A DNA stretch of 64,000 bases, taken from Winogradskyella alexanderae. Its GTDB lineage: Bacteria; Bacteroidota; Bacteroidia; Flavobacteriales; Flavobacteriaceae. Of the stretch, positions 1 through 8,311 are shown piece after piece; within the stretch, counting starts at the first letter, position 1; the number at the start of each line of letters is the position of its first letter. Made by a program: the position numbers and the translations under genes. The notes beneath the pieces are model-generated. The model saw only the letters and a list, made by a program, of their open reading frames with translations, was not told where the DNA came from and searched no databases. The stretch is taken from contig NZ_JAIUJR010000002.1 of NCBI RefSeq assembly GCF_020166335.1, positions 186,001 to 250,000 of the forward strand, read 5' to 3'.

Positions 1-85
1 GTTTAAGGTTCAAAAGTGTTTAGCATTAGGAGATGCGTGTTTGTCGAAATTTGTTGTTTTACCAAAAGAACAATTGGAAATTTGA
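1..85 (+). CDS. C-terminal end of an unidentified protein (partial)
   Basis: One frame is open from the left edge (codons from position 2) to a TGA at 83-85, giving 27 residues that end in LPKEQLEI. It stops 22 bases before the next ATG, as expected for an upstream gene in the same direction. Too little is present to name a family; the rest lies outside the window. Confidence 0.5.
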   Translation, partial: FKVQKCLALGDACLSKFVVLPKEQLEI

Positions 86-107
86 TTAAACTTAAAATCT
101 AAAAGAC

Positions 108-770
108 ATGAGAAAATTAAGATCCATAGTAGTCATTGGTCTATTGTTTATGCTTAGTTCATGCATTGTTAAGTCAATACGACCGTTCTATCTCAAGGAA
201 CATGTAAAATTTAATGAAAAACTAATAGGGAATTGGACCACAGGAAAAAATAGTACTTGGCAAATTACATCCTTTAAAGAGTCATGGGAAAAAGATAATG
301 AAGGTAATCTTATCTTAAAGGAAGAAGATAAAGAAGCTTTTGAATCATATAAAGAAGCCTATATAATAAATTACACAAGTTCTGAAAAGGAAGCACTTTT
401 CCTCGCTATGCCATTCATGGTAGATGAGCATCTTTTTCTTGATTTCACGCCTTTCGACTTTGAGGATAGCGGTATCAATGGCTTGGCTGCTCAGCACCTA
501 TTGAAAACCCATTCTGCAGCATTTGTTGATTTTCAAGAGGATGGCTCCATAAAATTCAAATGGTTAGATGAATCTGTATTAAAAAACCTTATAGACCAGA
601 AAAAGATTAAAATAAAACATGAAAAAACAGGAATTGATGAGGATTTTATCCTGACTGCAAGTAGTGAAGAACTCTATAAATTCTTAAAAAAATTCATGGC
701 CTCAGACATTGAAAAAAAATGGGATAAAGACGTTATTAAAACTTTAATTCCAGCAAATGCCAAGCCTTAA
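108..770 (+). CDS. Lipoprotein of unknown function, first gene of a LytS/LytTR operon
   Basis: A 220-residue protein. It opens with a basic and hydrophobic leader ending in a lipobox (LSSC, lipidated Cys19), so it should be exported and membrane-anchored. The mature part is hydrophilic and lysine-rich, and includes a GNWTTG-type segment near residues 41-46 that resembles the start of a small beta-rich domain. No family is recognised. The stop codon overlaps the start of the histidine kinase gene at 757 by 14 bases, which points to translational coupling. Inference: it may be an envelope sensor or accessory protein for that kinase, or its product may simply be co-expressed. Confidence 0.75.
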   Translation: MRKLRSIVVIGLLFMLSSCIVKSIRPFYLKEHVKFNEKLIGNWTTGKNSTWQITSFKESWEKDNEGNLILKEEDKEAFESYKEAYIINYTSSEKEALFLAMPFMVDEHLFLDFTPFDFEDSGINGLAAQHLLKTHSAAFVDFQEDGSIKFKWLDESVLKNLIDQKKIKIKHEKTGIDEDFILTASSEELYKFLKKFMASDIEKKWDKDVIKTLIPANAKP

Positions 771-1821
771 TTTTTATCAGATATTAAAATCAAAAAATGT
801 CCACAGGCCATTAGTTTTTCATAGTGTGCTGTGGACATTGGCATTTCTTATTCTGATTTTTGTTTTTTCAAAAGGCAAACAACCAGTTATAATAGACCTT
901 ATTTATACAATTGGATTTTTATTGATGATAGCAGTGCCTGTTTGCATCAACTTTTATTTGTTAATACCCAGATTTCTAAGAAAAGAAAAGTACGCATTAT
1001 ATGCGATTTCTCATACACTCACAGGTGTTATATTCGGTTACGTTATTTACAAATTTTTTCTCCATATTCTAGATTTATTATTTCCATCATACTTTTTTAT
1101 TTCTTATTTAACCGATAATAATTTGGTTATAGTTATTGCTATTTTCCTAATTAGCGCTACACTATTAAAATTAGGCGAAGATTGGTTTTACTTTAATAGC
1201 AACCAAAATAAAATTCTGAGGAATAAAAGTCTTCTATTCGAAACCCAGTTAACTGCCTTGAGATCGCAAATTAATCCTCATTTTTTATTCAATTCACTTA
1301 ATGTAATATACGCCCTAGCTCTAGAAAAAAAAGAGGATATCTCTAAAGCTATAGTTCAGTTATCGGATATTTTAAGGTATGTTATATATGATTCGGATTC
1401 TGAAAAGGTAAGCCTCAAGGACGAAATAATCCTACTCAAAAACTATATTGAATTTCAAAATTATAGGGTAAAAACTCCAAATGCAACAGAATTAACTATT
1501 GAAATCGAAAATGAAGATTTCAAGATATACCCAATGCTATTACTGCCATTACTGGAGAATAGTTACAAACATGGAATTGTGTCTGGAGAAACTGAAACAC
1601 CAATTAAAATTAGCCTTAATCAAAAGAACCATAATTTTATTTTCGCTATTTCTAATGCTAATATTTCTTCAAAAAATACAATTGAAGATAAACATTCTGG
1701 TGTGGGCCTAGTTAATCTAAAGAATAATTTAAATTTGGTATATCCCAACCATCATAAATTGATAATCGAAGATCAATCGGATATTTTTAAAGTTACTTTA
1801 ACCTTAACTGATGAAATCTAA
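757..1821 (+). CDS. LytS/YehU-type sensor histidine kinase
   Basis: A 354-residue membrane kinase. About four hydrophobic segments lie at roughly residues 22-38, 48-70, 80-100 and 123-140. A His_kinase (LytS/YehU) domain follows, with the phosphoacceptor motif NPHFLFNSLN (His175). The ATP-binding half shows an N box (LPLLENSYKHG) and a G box (GVGLVNLKNNL). There is no separate periplasmic sensor domain, so signal input is through the membrane segments or a partner. The start overlaps the preceding lipoprotein gene and the end overlaps the response-regulator gene by 11 bases, so the three are probably translated in a coupled way. The partner regulator is the next gene. Confidence 0.92.
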   Translation: MPSLNFYQILKSKNVHRPLVFHSVLWTLAFLILIFVFSKGKQPVIIDLIYTIGFLLMIAVPVCINFYLLIPRFLRKEKYALYAISHTLTGVIFGYVIYKFFLHILDLLFPSYFFISYLTDNNLVIVIAIFLISATLLKLGEDWFYFNSNQNKILRNKSLLFETQLTALRSQINPHFLFNSLNVIYALALEKKEDISKAIVQLSDILRYVIYDSDSEKVSLKDEIILLKNYIEFQNYRVKTPNATELTIEIENEDFKIYPMLLLPLLENSYKHGIVSGETETPIKISLNQKNHNFIFAISNANISSKNTIEDKHSGVGLVNLKNNLNLVYPNHHKLIIEDQSDIFKVTLTLTDEI

Positions 1822-2503
1822 AAACACTATTTCATGTATAATTGTAGATGATGAAATATCTTCTCAAAAGGTATTGCAACATTTCATAAGTGAAGTCAAT
1901 AGATTGACGCTTAAGGCTACTTGTAATAATGCATCTGAAGCATTTAAATTCCTTCAGTTAAATGAGCAGGTTGATTTGATATTTTTGGATATTAACATGC
2001 CCAAACAATCTGGCATCGAATTTTATAAAGGATTGACAAATCCACCAAAAGTAATTTTCACCACTGCATACCCGCAATATGCAGTTGATGGATTTGAAGT
2101 TAATGCAATTGACTATTTATTAAAACCATTTTCTTTTGAGCGGTTTCTAACAGCAATCAATAAAACGATTAATCTTCTTTATCTTGATGAAGAAAAAAAA
2201 GATTTTATTATTCTAAAAGAAAACAAGGCCCTTCACAAAGTTCTTTTTGAAGACATACTTTACCTGGAGGCTTTTGGTGATTATGTAAAAGTTCACACTA
2301 AAACCGCAACAATTGTAACACATAGCACTTTTTCTAATTTACTTGATAGCCTTCCTGAATATTTCTTAAGGGTACACAAGTCTTTTAGTATTAATCTAAA
2401 TAAAATGACACACCTTTCTGGCAACCAAATCACCATTGAAAGTCATATTATTCCGGTAGGCCAGACCTATAAACAAACCGTTTTAAATGCATTAAATTTG
2501 TAA
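1811..2503 (+). CDS. LytTR-family response regulator
   Basis: A 230-residue DNA-binding response regulator. The N-terminal receiver domain (about residues 6-120) has the acidic pair Asp13/Asp14, phosphoacceptor Asp60 in LIFLDINMP, conserved Thr84/Thr85 and Lys105 in LLKPF. The C-terminal LytTR DNA-binding domain (about residues 133-230) carries the typical DYVKVHT and LRVHKSFSIN segments. It is the cognate partner of the overlapping LytS-type kinase. LytTR regulators bind spaced direct repeats; targets cannot be deduced here, although an imperfectly palindromic element lies downstream at 3004-3016. Confidence 0.93.
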   Translation: MKSKNTISCIIVDDEISSQKVLQHFISEVNRLTLKATCNNASEAFKFLQLNEQVDLIFLDINMPKQSGIEFYKGLTNPPKVIFTTAYPQYAVDGFEVNAIDYLLKPFSFERFLTAINKTINLLYLDEEKKDFIILKENKALHKVLFEDILYLEAFGDYVKVHTKTATIVTHSTFSNLLDSLPEYFLRVHKSFSINLNKMTHLSGNQITIESHIIPVGQTYKQTVLNALNL

Positions 2504-2504
2504 C

Positions 2505-2987
2505 ATGAAGATTGAATCTATTGTTACTATTAAGAAAGAATTACAACACTCATCCAAAGAGGATTTACTCGCATTATGTTTGCGCCTAGGCAGGTTTAAA
2601 AAGGAAAATAAGGCCCTACTCACCTATTTATTATTTGAAGCACATGATGAAGACGGCTATGTTTTAAGCGTTAAAAAAACCTTGGATGCGTTATTTGAAT
2701 CTATGAATACGGACAGCTATTTCTACATGAAAAAGACCATACGTAAAATTTTGCGTCAAATAAGAACATACAGTCGCTATTCAAATAAAAAAACTACGGA
2801 AATTGAGCTTCTCCTCTATTTCTGCGAACGTCTAAATGGCATTAGCCCCTCCATACATAGAAACCGTATGCTGAGCAATTTGTATCAAAGACAAATTCTT
2901 GCAATCCAGAAAAAAATCAAAGCACTTCATGCAGATTTACAATACGATTACACGGTACAACTAGAAGATATTGAACATCTTAAATAG
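2505..2987 (+). CDS. Conserved hypothetical protein, last gene of the LytS/LytTR operon
   Basis: A 160-residue soluble, helical, basic protein with no signal peptide or membrane segment. It starts one base after the response-regulator stop codon, so it almost certainly shares that transcript. Visible features are a helix-rich N-terminal half and a Lys/Arg-rich stretch around residues 75-100 (KKTIRKILRQIRTYSRYSNKK), which could be a nucleic-acid or partner surface. I do not recognise the family. A role in the output of the two-component pathway is inference from position only. Confidence 0.8.
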   Translation: MKIESIVTIKKELQHSSKEDLLALCLRLGRFKKENKALLTYLLFEAHDEDGYVLSVKKTLDALFESMNTDSYFYMKKTIRKILRQIRTYSRYSNKKTTEIELLLYFCERLNGISPSIHRNRMLSNLYQRQILAIQKKIKALHADLQYDYTVQLEDIEHLK

Positions 2988-3003
2988 ACATTCCTACTAA
3001 ACT

Positions 3004-3017
3004 TGACATTTGTCATA
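3004..3017. promoter_or_regulatory. Imperfect palindrome TGACATTTGTCAT, possible regulator site (copy 1)
   Basis: TGACA and TGTCA face each other across two bases, 28 bases upstream of a TAnnTTTG element. A near-identical sequence (TGACATTCGTCAT followed by an A/T-rich TTA) occurs at 62666-62678 upstream of the SLC13 gene. Position and symmetry suggest an activator or repressor site; the protein that binds it is unknown. Confidence 0.35.
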
Positions 3018-3044
3018 GTTATTCTTCATAAATATTAAGAACTT

Positions 3045-3052
3045 TAGTTTTG
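3045..3052 (+). promoter_or_regulatory. Bacteroidota -7 promoter element (TAGTTTTG)
   Basis: An exact match to TAnnTTTG, 19 bases before the ATG at 3071. No good TTTG -33 element is seen at the usual spacing. The position argues that the in-frame TTG at 3050 is not the start of the following lipoprotein gene, because it overlaps the promoter. Confidence 0.45.
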
Positions 3053-3070
3053 ATTCAAAATATTGGTATA

Positions 3071-3649
3071 ATGAAAACGCGCAACCTTTTTTCAATCTTA
3101 ACTTTATTCTTAATCTTTGCCTGTGCATCTACGAGCGAAGTCGTTTACGATTACAACCTTGAGGTTGATTTTAATCAATTTGAAACCTATGTACTTTGTA
3201 TGGACGATTTTTTTGTAGAGCATACGAACCATCCTCAAATGGACAATGAAGAAATTAGACGTCTAATTGGAGACGCTGTGGCTATAGAAATTGAAAACAA
3301 AGGTCATCGTACAAATGTCTTAAATCCAGAATTACAGGCCGGATTCAGATTGCTTATAAGCGAAGAAACTGCAGAATTTACAGATTGTGAACATTCTGAG
3401 GAACTAGAATATTGGGAGAATTGTACCATACACACACAAACGTTTGAGGAGGAAACACTAGTGGTTTATGTTGCAGATTTTGAATCTAAGAAAGTTTTGT
3501 GGCATGCCTCAATAATTTGCGATTTAAACCAACCAAAGAAAAAACTTAAATCCTATGTTAATGGCTTGGTTAAGGAACTTTATGAAACATATCCCAAAAC
3601 CTTAGTTGCGCCTAATCCAGATGAAGCAAAAGAATATGAAGTTTTCTAA
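3071..3649 (+). CDS. DUF4136-like lipoprotein
   Basis: A 192-residue protein with a lipoprotein signal (LIFAC, Cys18 counted from this ATG). The body resembles DUF4136 proteins: a YDYNLEVDFNQFETYV segment near the N-terminus, a middle part about conversion to a multi-stranded fold, and a C-terminal helix. Its function is unknown. A TTG 21 bases upstream would extend the frame, but it lies inside a promoter element and adds residues before a complete signal peptide, so the ATG at 3071 is preferred. The gene stands alone after the two-component operon. Confidence 0.7.
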   Translation: MKTRNLFSILTLFLIFACASTSEVVYDYNLEVDFNQFETYVLCMDDFFVEHTNHPQMDNEEIRRLIGDAVAIEIENKGHRTNVLNPELQAGFRLLISEETAEFTDCEHSEELEYWENCTIHTQTFEEETLVVYVADFESKKVLWHASIICDLNQPKKKLKSYVNGLVKELYETYPKTLVAPNPDEAKEYEVF

Positions 3650-3651
3650 TT

Positions 3652-4812
3652 TTACGACTGTTTTTTGGCTTTTCTACTTCCTTCGTACATTTCATATTTA
3701 ACAAAGCGCGATTCTAATTTTGCGTTGAATACCTTTATTTTGCGAGAAGGTCTCAATCCAATAAATTTAAGCGCTTCAATATTAGAAGTAATCAACCAAG
3801 CATTTGTATTTGGATAACCATGTTTTAGGGTTGAACCAATATTAGCATAAAATTCTTCTACATTAAGGTTCTCTAATCGTTCGCCGTAAGGTGGATTAAA
3901 AACCATGTGCAACTTTTCGTCACCAGCTTTTTGAGTTTTAAAAAAATCTTCATGCTTGATGGTGACAAATTCATCTAAATGAGCGTTTTTAATATTATCC
4001 TTTGCTTTCCTGACAGCTGATGGAGACTTATCAAAACCAATAATTCTATAGTGAAAGTCTCTGGTTTTCTTGAGTAAGGATTCTTCAATTTTTTCAAACA
4101 AGTCAACATCCCAATCTTGCCAACGCTCAAATGCAAATTCCTTCCGCATAAGATTAGGTGGAATATTACAAGCTATCATCGCTGCTTCTGCTAAAATGGT
4201 CCCACTACCACACATTGGATCCATAAAATCAGATTGACCATCCCAACCACTCATCACTATCAATCCTGCAGCAAGTACTTCATTTATTGGCGCTATGTTG
4301 GTGGCCGTTTTATAACCTCGTCTGTGCAATGATTCTCCCGAAGTATCAAGAGAAATTGTACACCGTTGCCTATCGATATGCACATTGATTTTTAAATCTG
4401 GAAAACGCAAATCAATATTCGGTCTCGTTCCGCTAATTTCTCGAAACCGATCTACAATAGCATCTTTGGTTTTAAGAGCAGTATATTTTGAATGCGTAAA
4501 TACACTATGGTGTATAGTAGCATCTACAGCAAGCGTACCATCTGGTTTTAAATAGTCCTCCCATTTAATTCGCTTTACATAATTATACAAGTCTTGTTCT
4601 TTTACAACACGAAAGGATTCAATAGGTTTTAAGATCTTAATAGCCGTTCTGAGACCTATATTAGCCTTATACATAAAGCCCTTGTCACCAACAAAACTAA
4701 CATTACGCACACCCTTTTCTACATGCATAGCTCCCAATTGGGTTAGTTCTTTGGCAAGAATATCTTCAAAACCAAACAAGGTCTTAGCCACCATTTTAAA
4801 ATTGCTGTCCAT
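3652..4812 (-). CDS. THUMP-domain class I RNA methyltransferase (RlmL/YpsC-like)
   Basis: A 386-residue cytoplasmic enzyme predicted to methylate guanine N2 in 23S rRNA with S-adenosylmethionine. A ferredoxin-like/THUMP RNA-binding region occupies about residues 5-155 and a UPF0020 methyltransferase domain about 165-375. The SAM-site motif DPMCGSGT is at 198-205 and the catalytic NPPYGERL at 306-313. It lacks the second methyltransferase half (RlmK) present in the enterobacterial RlmKL fusion, as is usual in this phylum. It ends convergently three bases from the upstream lipoprotein gene. The exact target base is inferred from the family. Confidence 0.88.
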   Translation of the reverse strand: MDSNFKMVAKTLFGFEDILAKELTQLGAMHVEKGVRNVSFVGDKGFMYKANIGLRTAIKILKPIESFRVVKEQDLYNYVKRIKWEDYLKPDGTLAVDATIHHSVFTHSKYTALKTKDAIVDRFREISGTRPNIDLRFPDLKINVHIDRQRCTISLDTSGESLHRRGYKTATNIAPINEVLAAGLIVMSGWDGQSDFMDPMCGSGTILAEAAMIACNIPPNLMRKEFAFERWQDWDVDLFEKIEESLLKKTRDFHYRIIGFDKSPSAVRKAKDNIKNAHLDEFVTIKHEDFFKTQKAGDEKLHMVFNPPYGERLENLNVEEFYANIGSTLKHGYPNTNAWLITSNIEALKFIGLRPSRKIKVFNAKLESRFVKYEMYEGSRKAKKQS

Positions 4813-4926
4813 AGGCTAATTGATAATGCAAATTATCTTTTTTAAATTTTATGTAATGTTGATGATAATTTATTTACAAATGAAAACCTATTCTCGCAAG
4901 AGAATTTTCAGAAAGCAAAAATACAG

Positions 4927-4934
4927 TATTTTTG
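4927..4934 (+). promoter_or_regulatory. Bacteroidota -7 promoter element (TATTTTTG)
   Basis: An exact TAnnTTTG match 16 bases before the ATG of the methyltransferase gene at 4951, in the divergent spacer with the THUMP gene. No clear -33 TTTG is visible. Confidence 0.45.
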
Positions 4935-4950
4935 TACGACATTAAACGAT

Positions 4951-5682
4951 ATGAATAATTCCACCAAACAATGGTATGCTTCGTGGTTTGACACACCATT
5001 TTATCACATTCTTTATAAAGACAGAGATTATGAAGAAGCTCAGATTTTTATGGACAATCTTACTAGTTATTTAAATATACCTGAAAATGGAAAAATCCTT
5101 GATTTGGCCTGCGGCAAAGGAAGACATTCGGTGTATCTTAATAAAATTGGATTTAATGTCACAGGTATAGACCTTTCTGAGAAAAGTATAAATTATGCCA
5201 AACAATTTGAAAACGAAACACTAAGGTTTAAAGTTCATGACATGAGCAAGCCATACCTTGACACGTTTGACGCTGTTTTTAATCTCTTTACCAGTTTTGG
5301 TTACTTTGAGGACGAATCTTGTAATCTAGATACAATTAAATCTATTAAGCAAGAATTAAACTCTGACGGATTTGGTGTTATTGATTTCATGAATGTAAAT
5401 TATGTAGTTGAAAATCTTGTGCCACACGACACAAAATCTATGGAAGGAATTGAATTTCATCAAAAACGTTTTTTAGAAGATGGTTACATAATAAAGGATA
5501 TTAACTTTAACTACAATAATGAGGACTACAAATTTCAGGAACGTGTAAAGGCATTCAGGCTTGAAGATTTTCAAGAATTATTTGATGAGGCCAATGTACA
5601 TTTACTAGATGTTTTTGGAGATTATAATTTAAATAAGTATCGTGCAGATTTATCAGAGCGCCTTATCATGATATTTAAGTAA
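4951..5682 (+). CDS. Class I SAM-dependent methyltransferase
   Basis: A 243-residue soluble protein with a Rossmann-type methyltransferase fold. Motif I is DLACGKGRHS (residues 51-60), followed by the acidic motif II in VTGIDLSEKSI. The family includes small-molecule methyltransferases of unknown substrate; nothing in the sequence fixes the acceptor. It begins a short run with the ZIP transporter and a DUF4268 gene (9 bases, then an overlap), so these three probably share a transcript from the TATTTTTG element upstream. Confidence 0.85.
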   Translation: MNNSTKQWYASWFDTPFYHILYKDRDYEEAQIFMDNLTSYLNIPENGKILDLACGKGRHSVYLNKIGFNVTGIDLSEKSINYAKQFENETLRFKVHDMSKPYLDTFDAVFNLFTSFGYFEDESCNLDTIKSIKQELNSDGFGVIDFMNVNYVVENLVPHDTKSMEGIEFHQKRFLEDGYIIKDINFNYNNEDYKFQERVKAFRLEDFQELFDEANVHLLDVFGDYNLNKYRADLSERLIMIFK

Positions 5683-5691
5683 AATTCCTTT

Positions 5692-6366
5692 ATGAACAAG
5701 TATCTCTTTCCTGTTTATGCGATAATAATTGGTGTGGCAATTGCTTTGTTGACCAAAAAGCAAAAGACTACTGGTACGAAATTACTTTTATCCTTTAGTG
5801 GTGCATTTCTTTTGGCGCTTACACTTTTTGATTTATTACCTGAGGTTTATGATCATTTGGACGCAAAGGAAACTGGGCTTTTCATTATGTGTGGTATCTT
5901 GCTACAGGTTATTTTAGAATTTTTTTCTAAAGGTGCTGAGCATGGCCATATTCATATTCACAAAAACCAAACTAATTTTCCATGGTTACTATTTATAAGT
6001 TTGTGCTTACACAGCTTAATTGAAGGCTTTCCAATTCACCAACATAACGATATGGTTTATGGTGTGTTTATCCATAAAATTCCAATAGCAGCTCTAATCA
6101 CAGCGTTTTTGTTGCAATCCAAGTTCAGTAAATTGCAAATTGTAACTTTTCTATTCATTTTCAGTATAATGACACCGTTGGGAACAGTAATTTCAAATAC
6201 ATCATCAATACCACATGACTATTTAAGTATAATTAATGCGATTGCAATTGGTATTTTCCTTCATATCTCCACCACTATTTTATTTGAAACTGGTGAAGGT
6301 CATAAGTTTAATCTATCTAAACTCCTTGCTATCTTACTTGGTGTTCTCATTGCCTATTTTATTTAA
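5692..6366 (+). CDS. ZIP-family metal cation transporter
   Basis: A 224-residue inner-membrane protein with about eight hydrophobic segments. It has the ZIP features of a histidine-rich cytoplasmic loop (HGHIHIH, residues 84-90) and the metal-binding motifs HSLIEG (107-112) and HKIP (128-131). It is predicted to bring zinc or another divalent metal into the cytoplasm. The last base of its stop codon is the first base of the next gene's ATG (TAATG), so translation of the pair is coupled. The metal actually carried is not decided by sequence. Confidence 0.88.
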   Translation: MNKYLFPVYAIIIGVAIALLTKKQKTTGTKLLLSFSGAFLLALTLFDLLPEVYDHLDAKETGLFIMCGILLQVILEFFSKGAEHGHIHIHKNQTNFPWLLFISLCLHSLIEGFPIHQHNDMVYGVFIHKIPIAALITAFLLQSKFSKLQIVTFLFIFSIMTPLGTVISNTSSIPHDYLSIINAIAIGIFLHISTTILFETGEGHKFNLSKLLAILLGVLIAYFI

Positions 6367-6794
6367 TGTTTACAAAGGAAGAAAGTAGATTATTACGACA
6401 AGAGTTCTGGACAAGTTTTGGTAAATCCTTTCCAAGAAAATGGATCTTGTATAATACCAAAATTAAGGGGCTTTCTTTCAAATTTCATTTTGACACAAAA
6501 AAAGCACTTATTGCACTCGACTTAGAGGATAATTTAGAAAACAGAATAAACTGTTGGGAAAAACTTGTTGCTTTAAAAAGTATCCTAAAAAGTGATTATT
6601 TGCCGGATGCTATTTATGAAGAAGAATACTTTTTGGATAACGGCAAAGAAATCTCTAGAATTTATTTACCTCTGGAAAAAAAGGTGTCTATTCATAATAA
6701 AAATACCTGGCATGAGGTTATGGGGTTTTTTAACCAAAATATGACTCTGTTTGAAGCATTTTTTGAAGAATACAGGGATATCATTAAAGGATAG
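6366..6794 (+). CDS. DUF4268 domain protein
   Basis: A 142-residue soluble protein matching the DUF4268 pattern: an N-terminal RQEFWTSFGK segment, a basic middle, a WEKLVALK helix and a C-terminal FFNQNMTLFEAFF helix. The same fold appears at the C-terminus of some nuclease-like proteins, but here it stands alone without a visible nuclease motif. It is translationally coupled to the ZIP transporter by a TAATG overlap. Its function is unknown. Confidence 0.75.
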   Translation: MFTKEESRLLRQEFWTSFGKSFPRKWILYNTKIKGLSFKFHFDTKKALIALDLEDNLENRINCWEKLVALKSILKSDYLPDAIYEEEYFLDNGKEISRIYLPLEKKVSIHNKNTWHEVMGFFNQNMTLFEAFFEEYRDIIKG

Positions 6795-6898
6795 GCATAC
6801 CTAAAAATGTCTAAACAAAACTTCGATGCCAGTAAAAATCAGTATTTTTATAAGGCACATTCAATCCACTTTTTAATATCAAATAAAAAATTAAACTC

Positions 6899-7582
6899 AT
6901 GAATAATCTATGGTCCGCTATTTTAATTATGGCAATTTTTGCGTCATGCAATACAAATGAAGAGAATAATGTCGAATCCGAATCAAAATTGACGAATACT
7001 AATGAAGAAACTATTAATAACACTTCTGAGCAGAATTACGTTTCTATTGACAATGACGAGGCACTAATGGCTACAGCATTATTGGCTGCTCCCGAAGCTA
7101 ATAGAGCAAATTGCAAAGTTATAGGTTACAATATGGCTGGAGAATTTGTTACCTACAGAGAGGGGACAAATGAATTTATTGTTTTAACCGATGATCCCAA
7201 GAAGTCCGGATTCAATGCAGCATGTTATCATAAAAGTCTTGAACCTTTTATGGCGAGAGGACGTGAACTCAAATCAGAAGGAAAATCAGGAGCTGAAATT
7301 TTTGACATAAGAGAGGAAGAAGTTAAATCTGGAAAGCTAAGTATGGGAGAACCTGGTGCAACACTACACATTTACTATGGTGATAGTGAACGTTACGACC
7401 CAAAAACCACACAGGTTGAAAATGCAATTTATCGTTATGTGGTTTATCTACCGTTTGCCACTTCAGAGTCAACCGGTCTGCCAGAAGCTCCTATAGCATC
7501 CAATCATCCTTGGATTATGAATCCAGGAACGCATAGAGCTCATATCATGATTTCTCCTATAAACAATTCAAAGAAAAAATAA
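6899..7582 (+). CDS. Lipoprotein of unknown function, paired with an exported methyltransferase
   Basis: A 227-residue protein with a lipoprotein signal (FASC, Cys17). An acidic, Asn/Thr/Ser/Glu-rich linker runs from about residue 18 to 55 and a folded domain from about 55 to 220. The domain has conserved-looking features such as NCKVIGYN, a mid-domain ACYH and HPWIMNPGTHRAHIM near the C-terminus, where histidines may bind a ligand or metal. No family is recognised. It lies three bases upstream of the methyltransferase at 7586, so the two are probably co-expressed in the envelope. Confidence 0.72.
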   Translation: MNNLWSAILIMAIFASCNTNEENNVESESKLTNTNEETINNTSEQNYVSIDNDEALMATALLAAPEANRANCKVIGYNMAGEFVTYREGTNEFIVLTDDPKKSGFNAACYHKSLEPFMARGRELKSEGKSGAEIFDIREEEVKSGKLSMGEPGATLHIYYGDSERYDPKTTQVENAIYRYVVYLPFATSESTGLPEAPIASNHPWIMNPGTHRAHIMISPINNSKKK

Positions 7583-7585
7583 TAT

Positions 7586-8305
7586 ATGGTACAAAAAAGT
7601 ACACTTTTAGTTTTTTTATTCTTAATTGTTTGTTGTACTACTCTATTGGCTCAAGTAGATAGTCCAACAAATCAGTATACTTTTAAAAAAGGAGATTATA
7701 ATGGTATTGGCAAATGGTATATGGGTAGAGAAATTGCTTATGTCATGGGTTATCAAGGTATAGGCTGGTTAGAACGACCTGAACGCGAAAAAGAAGAAGA
7801 AACATCAAAATTGCTCAAAAACATGAACATCCAGCCAAGCGATGTTATTGCTGATATTGGGGCTGGTTCTGGATATCATGTTTTTAAAATGGCACCATTA
7901 GCTAAAAACGGTAAAGTGTATGCAGTTGATATACAACAGGAAATGATAAATGCAATTAAGGCAAACAGAAATTACACCGAACAAGGCAATGTAGAAACTG
8001 TTTTAGGTTCTGAAAAATCTGTTAATCTGCCAGAAAATACTTTGGATAAAGTACTTATGGTTGATGTATATCATGAATTCAGCTTTCCATATGAGATGCT
8101 GTTATCAATAAAAAAGGCACTTAAACCAAATGGTAAATTATTTTTAATTGAATATCGAGGCGAAGACAACACTGTTCCTATTAAAAGACTTCACAAAATG
8201 ACGGAAAAACAAGCAGTAAAAGAACTAAAAGCTTCAGGGTTTAAATTAGAAAAGAATCTAGATAATTTACCTTGGCAACACTGTATGATTTTTGTGAAAG
8301 GCTAG
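7586..8305 (+). CDS. Class I SAM methyltransferase with an N-terminal signal peptide
   Basis: A 239-residue protein. Residues 1-22 form a clear export signal (hydrophobic core, then LLAQ) and the rest is a methyltransferase fold: motif I IADIGAGSGYHVF (89-101), an acidic motif II in VYAVDI, and a post-motif LFLIEYRGED. Exported predicted methyltransferases of this kind are known as a group (COG4798-like), but S-adenosylmethionine is not expected in the periplasm, so the real activity is unclear. It follows the lipoprotein gene by three bases. The start is chosen because it gives an intact signal peptide; no later Met gives a better N-terminus. Confidence 0.8.
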   Translation: MVQKSTLLVFLFLIVCCTTLLAQVDSPTNQYTFKKGDYNGIGKWYMGREIAYVMGYQGIGWLERPEREKEEETSKLLKNMNIQPSDVIADIGAGSGYHVFKMAPLAKNGKVYAVDIQQEMINAIKANRNYTEQGNVETVLGSEKSVNLPENTLDKVLMVDVYHEFSFPYEMLLSIKKALKPNGKLFLIEYRGEDNTVPIKRLHKMTEKQAVKELKASGFKLEKNLDNLPWQHCMIFVKG

Positions 8306-8311
8306 TTTGAG

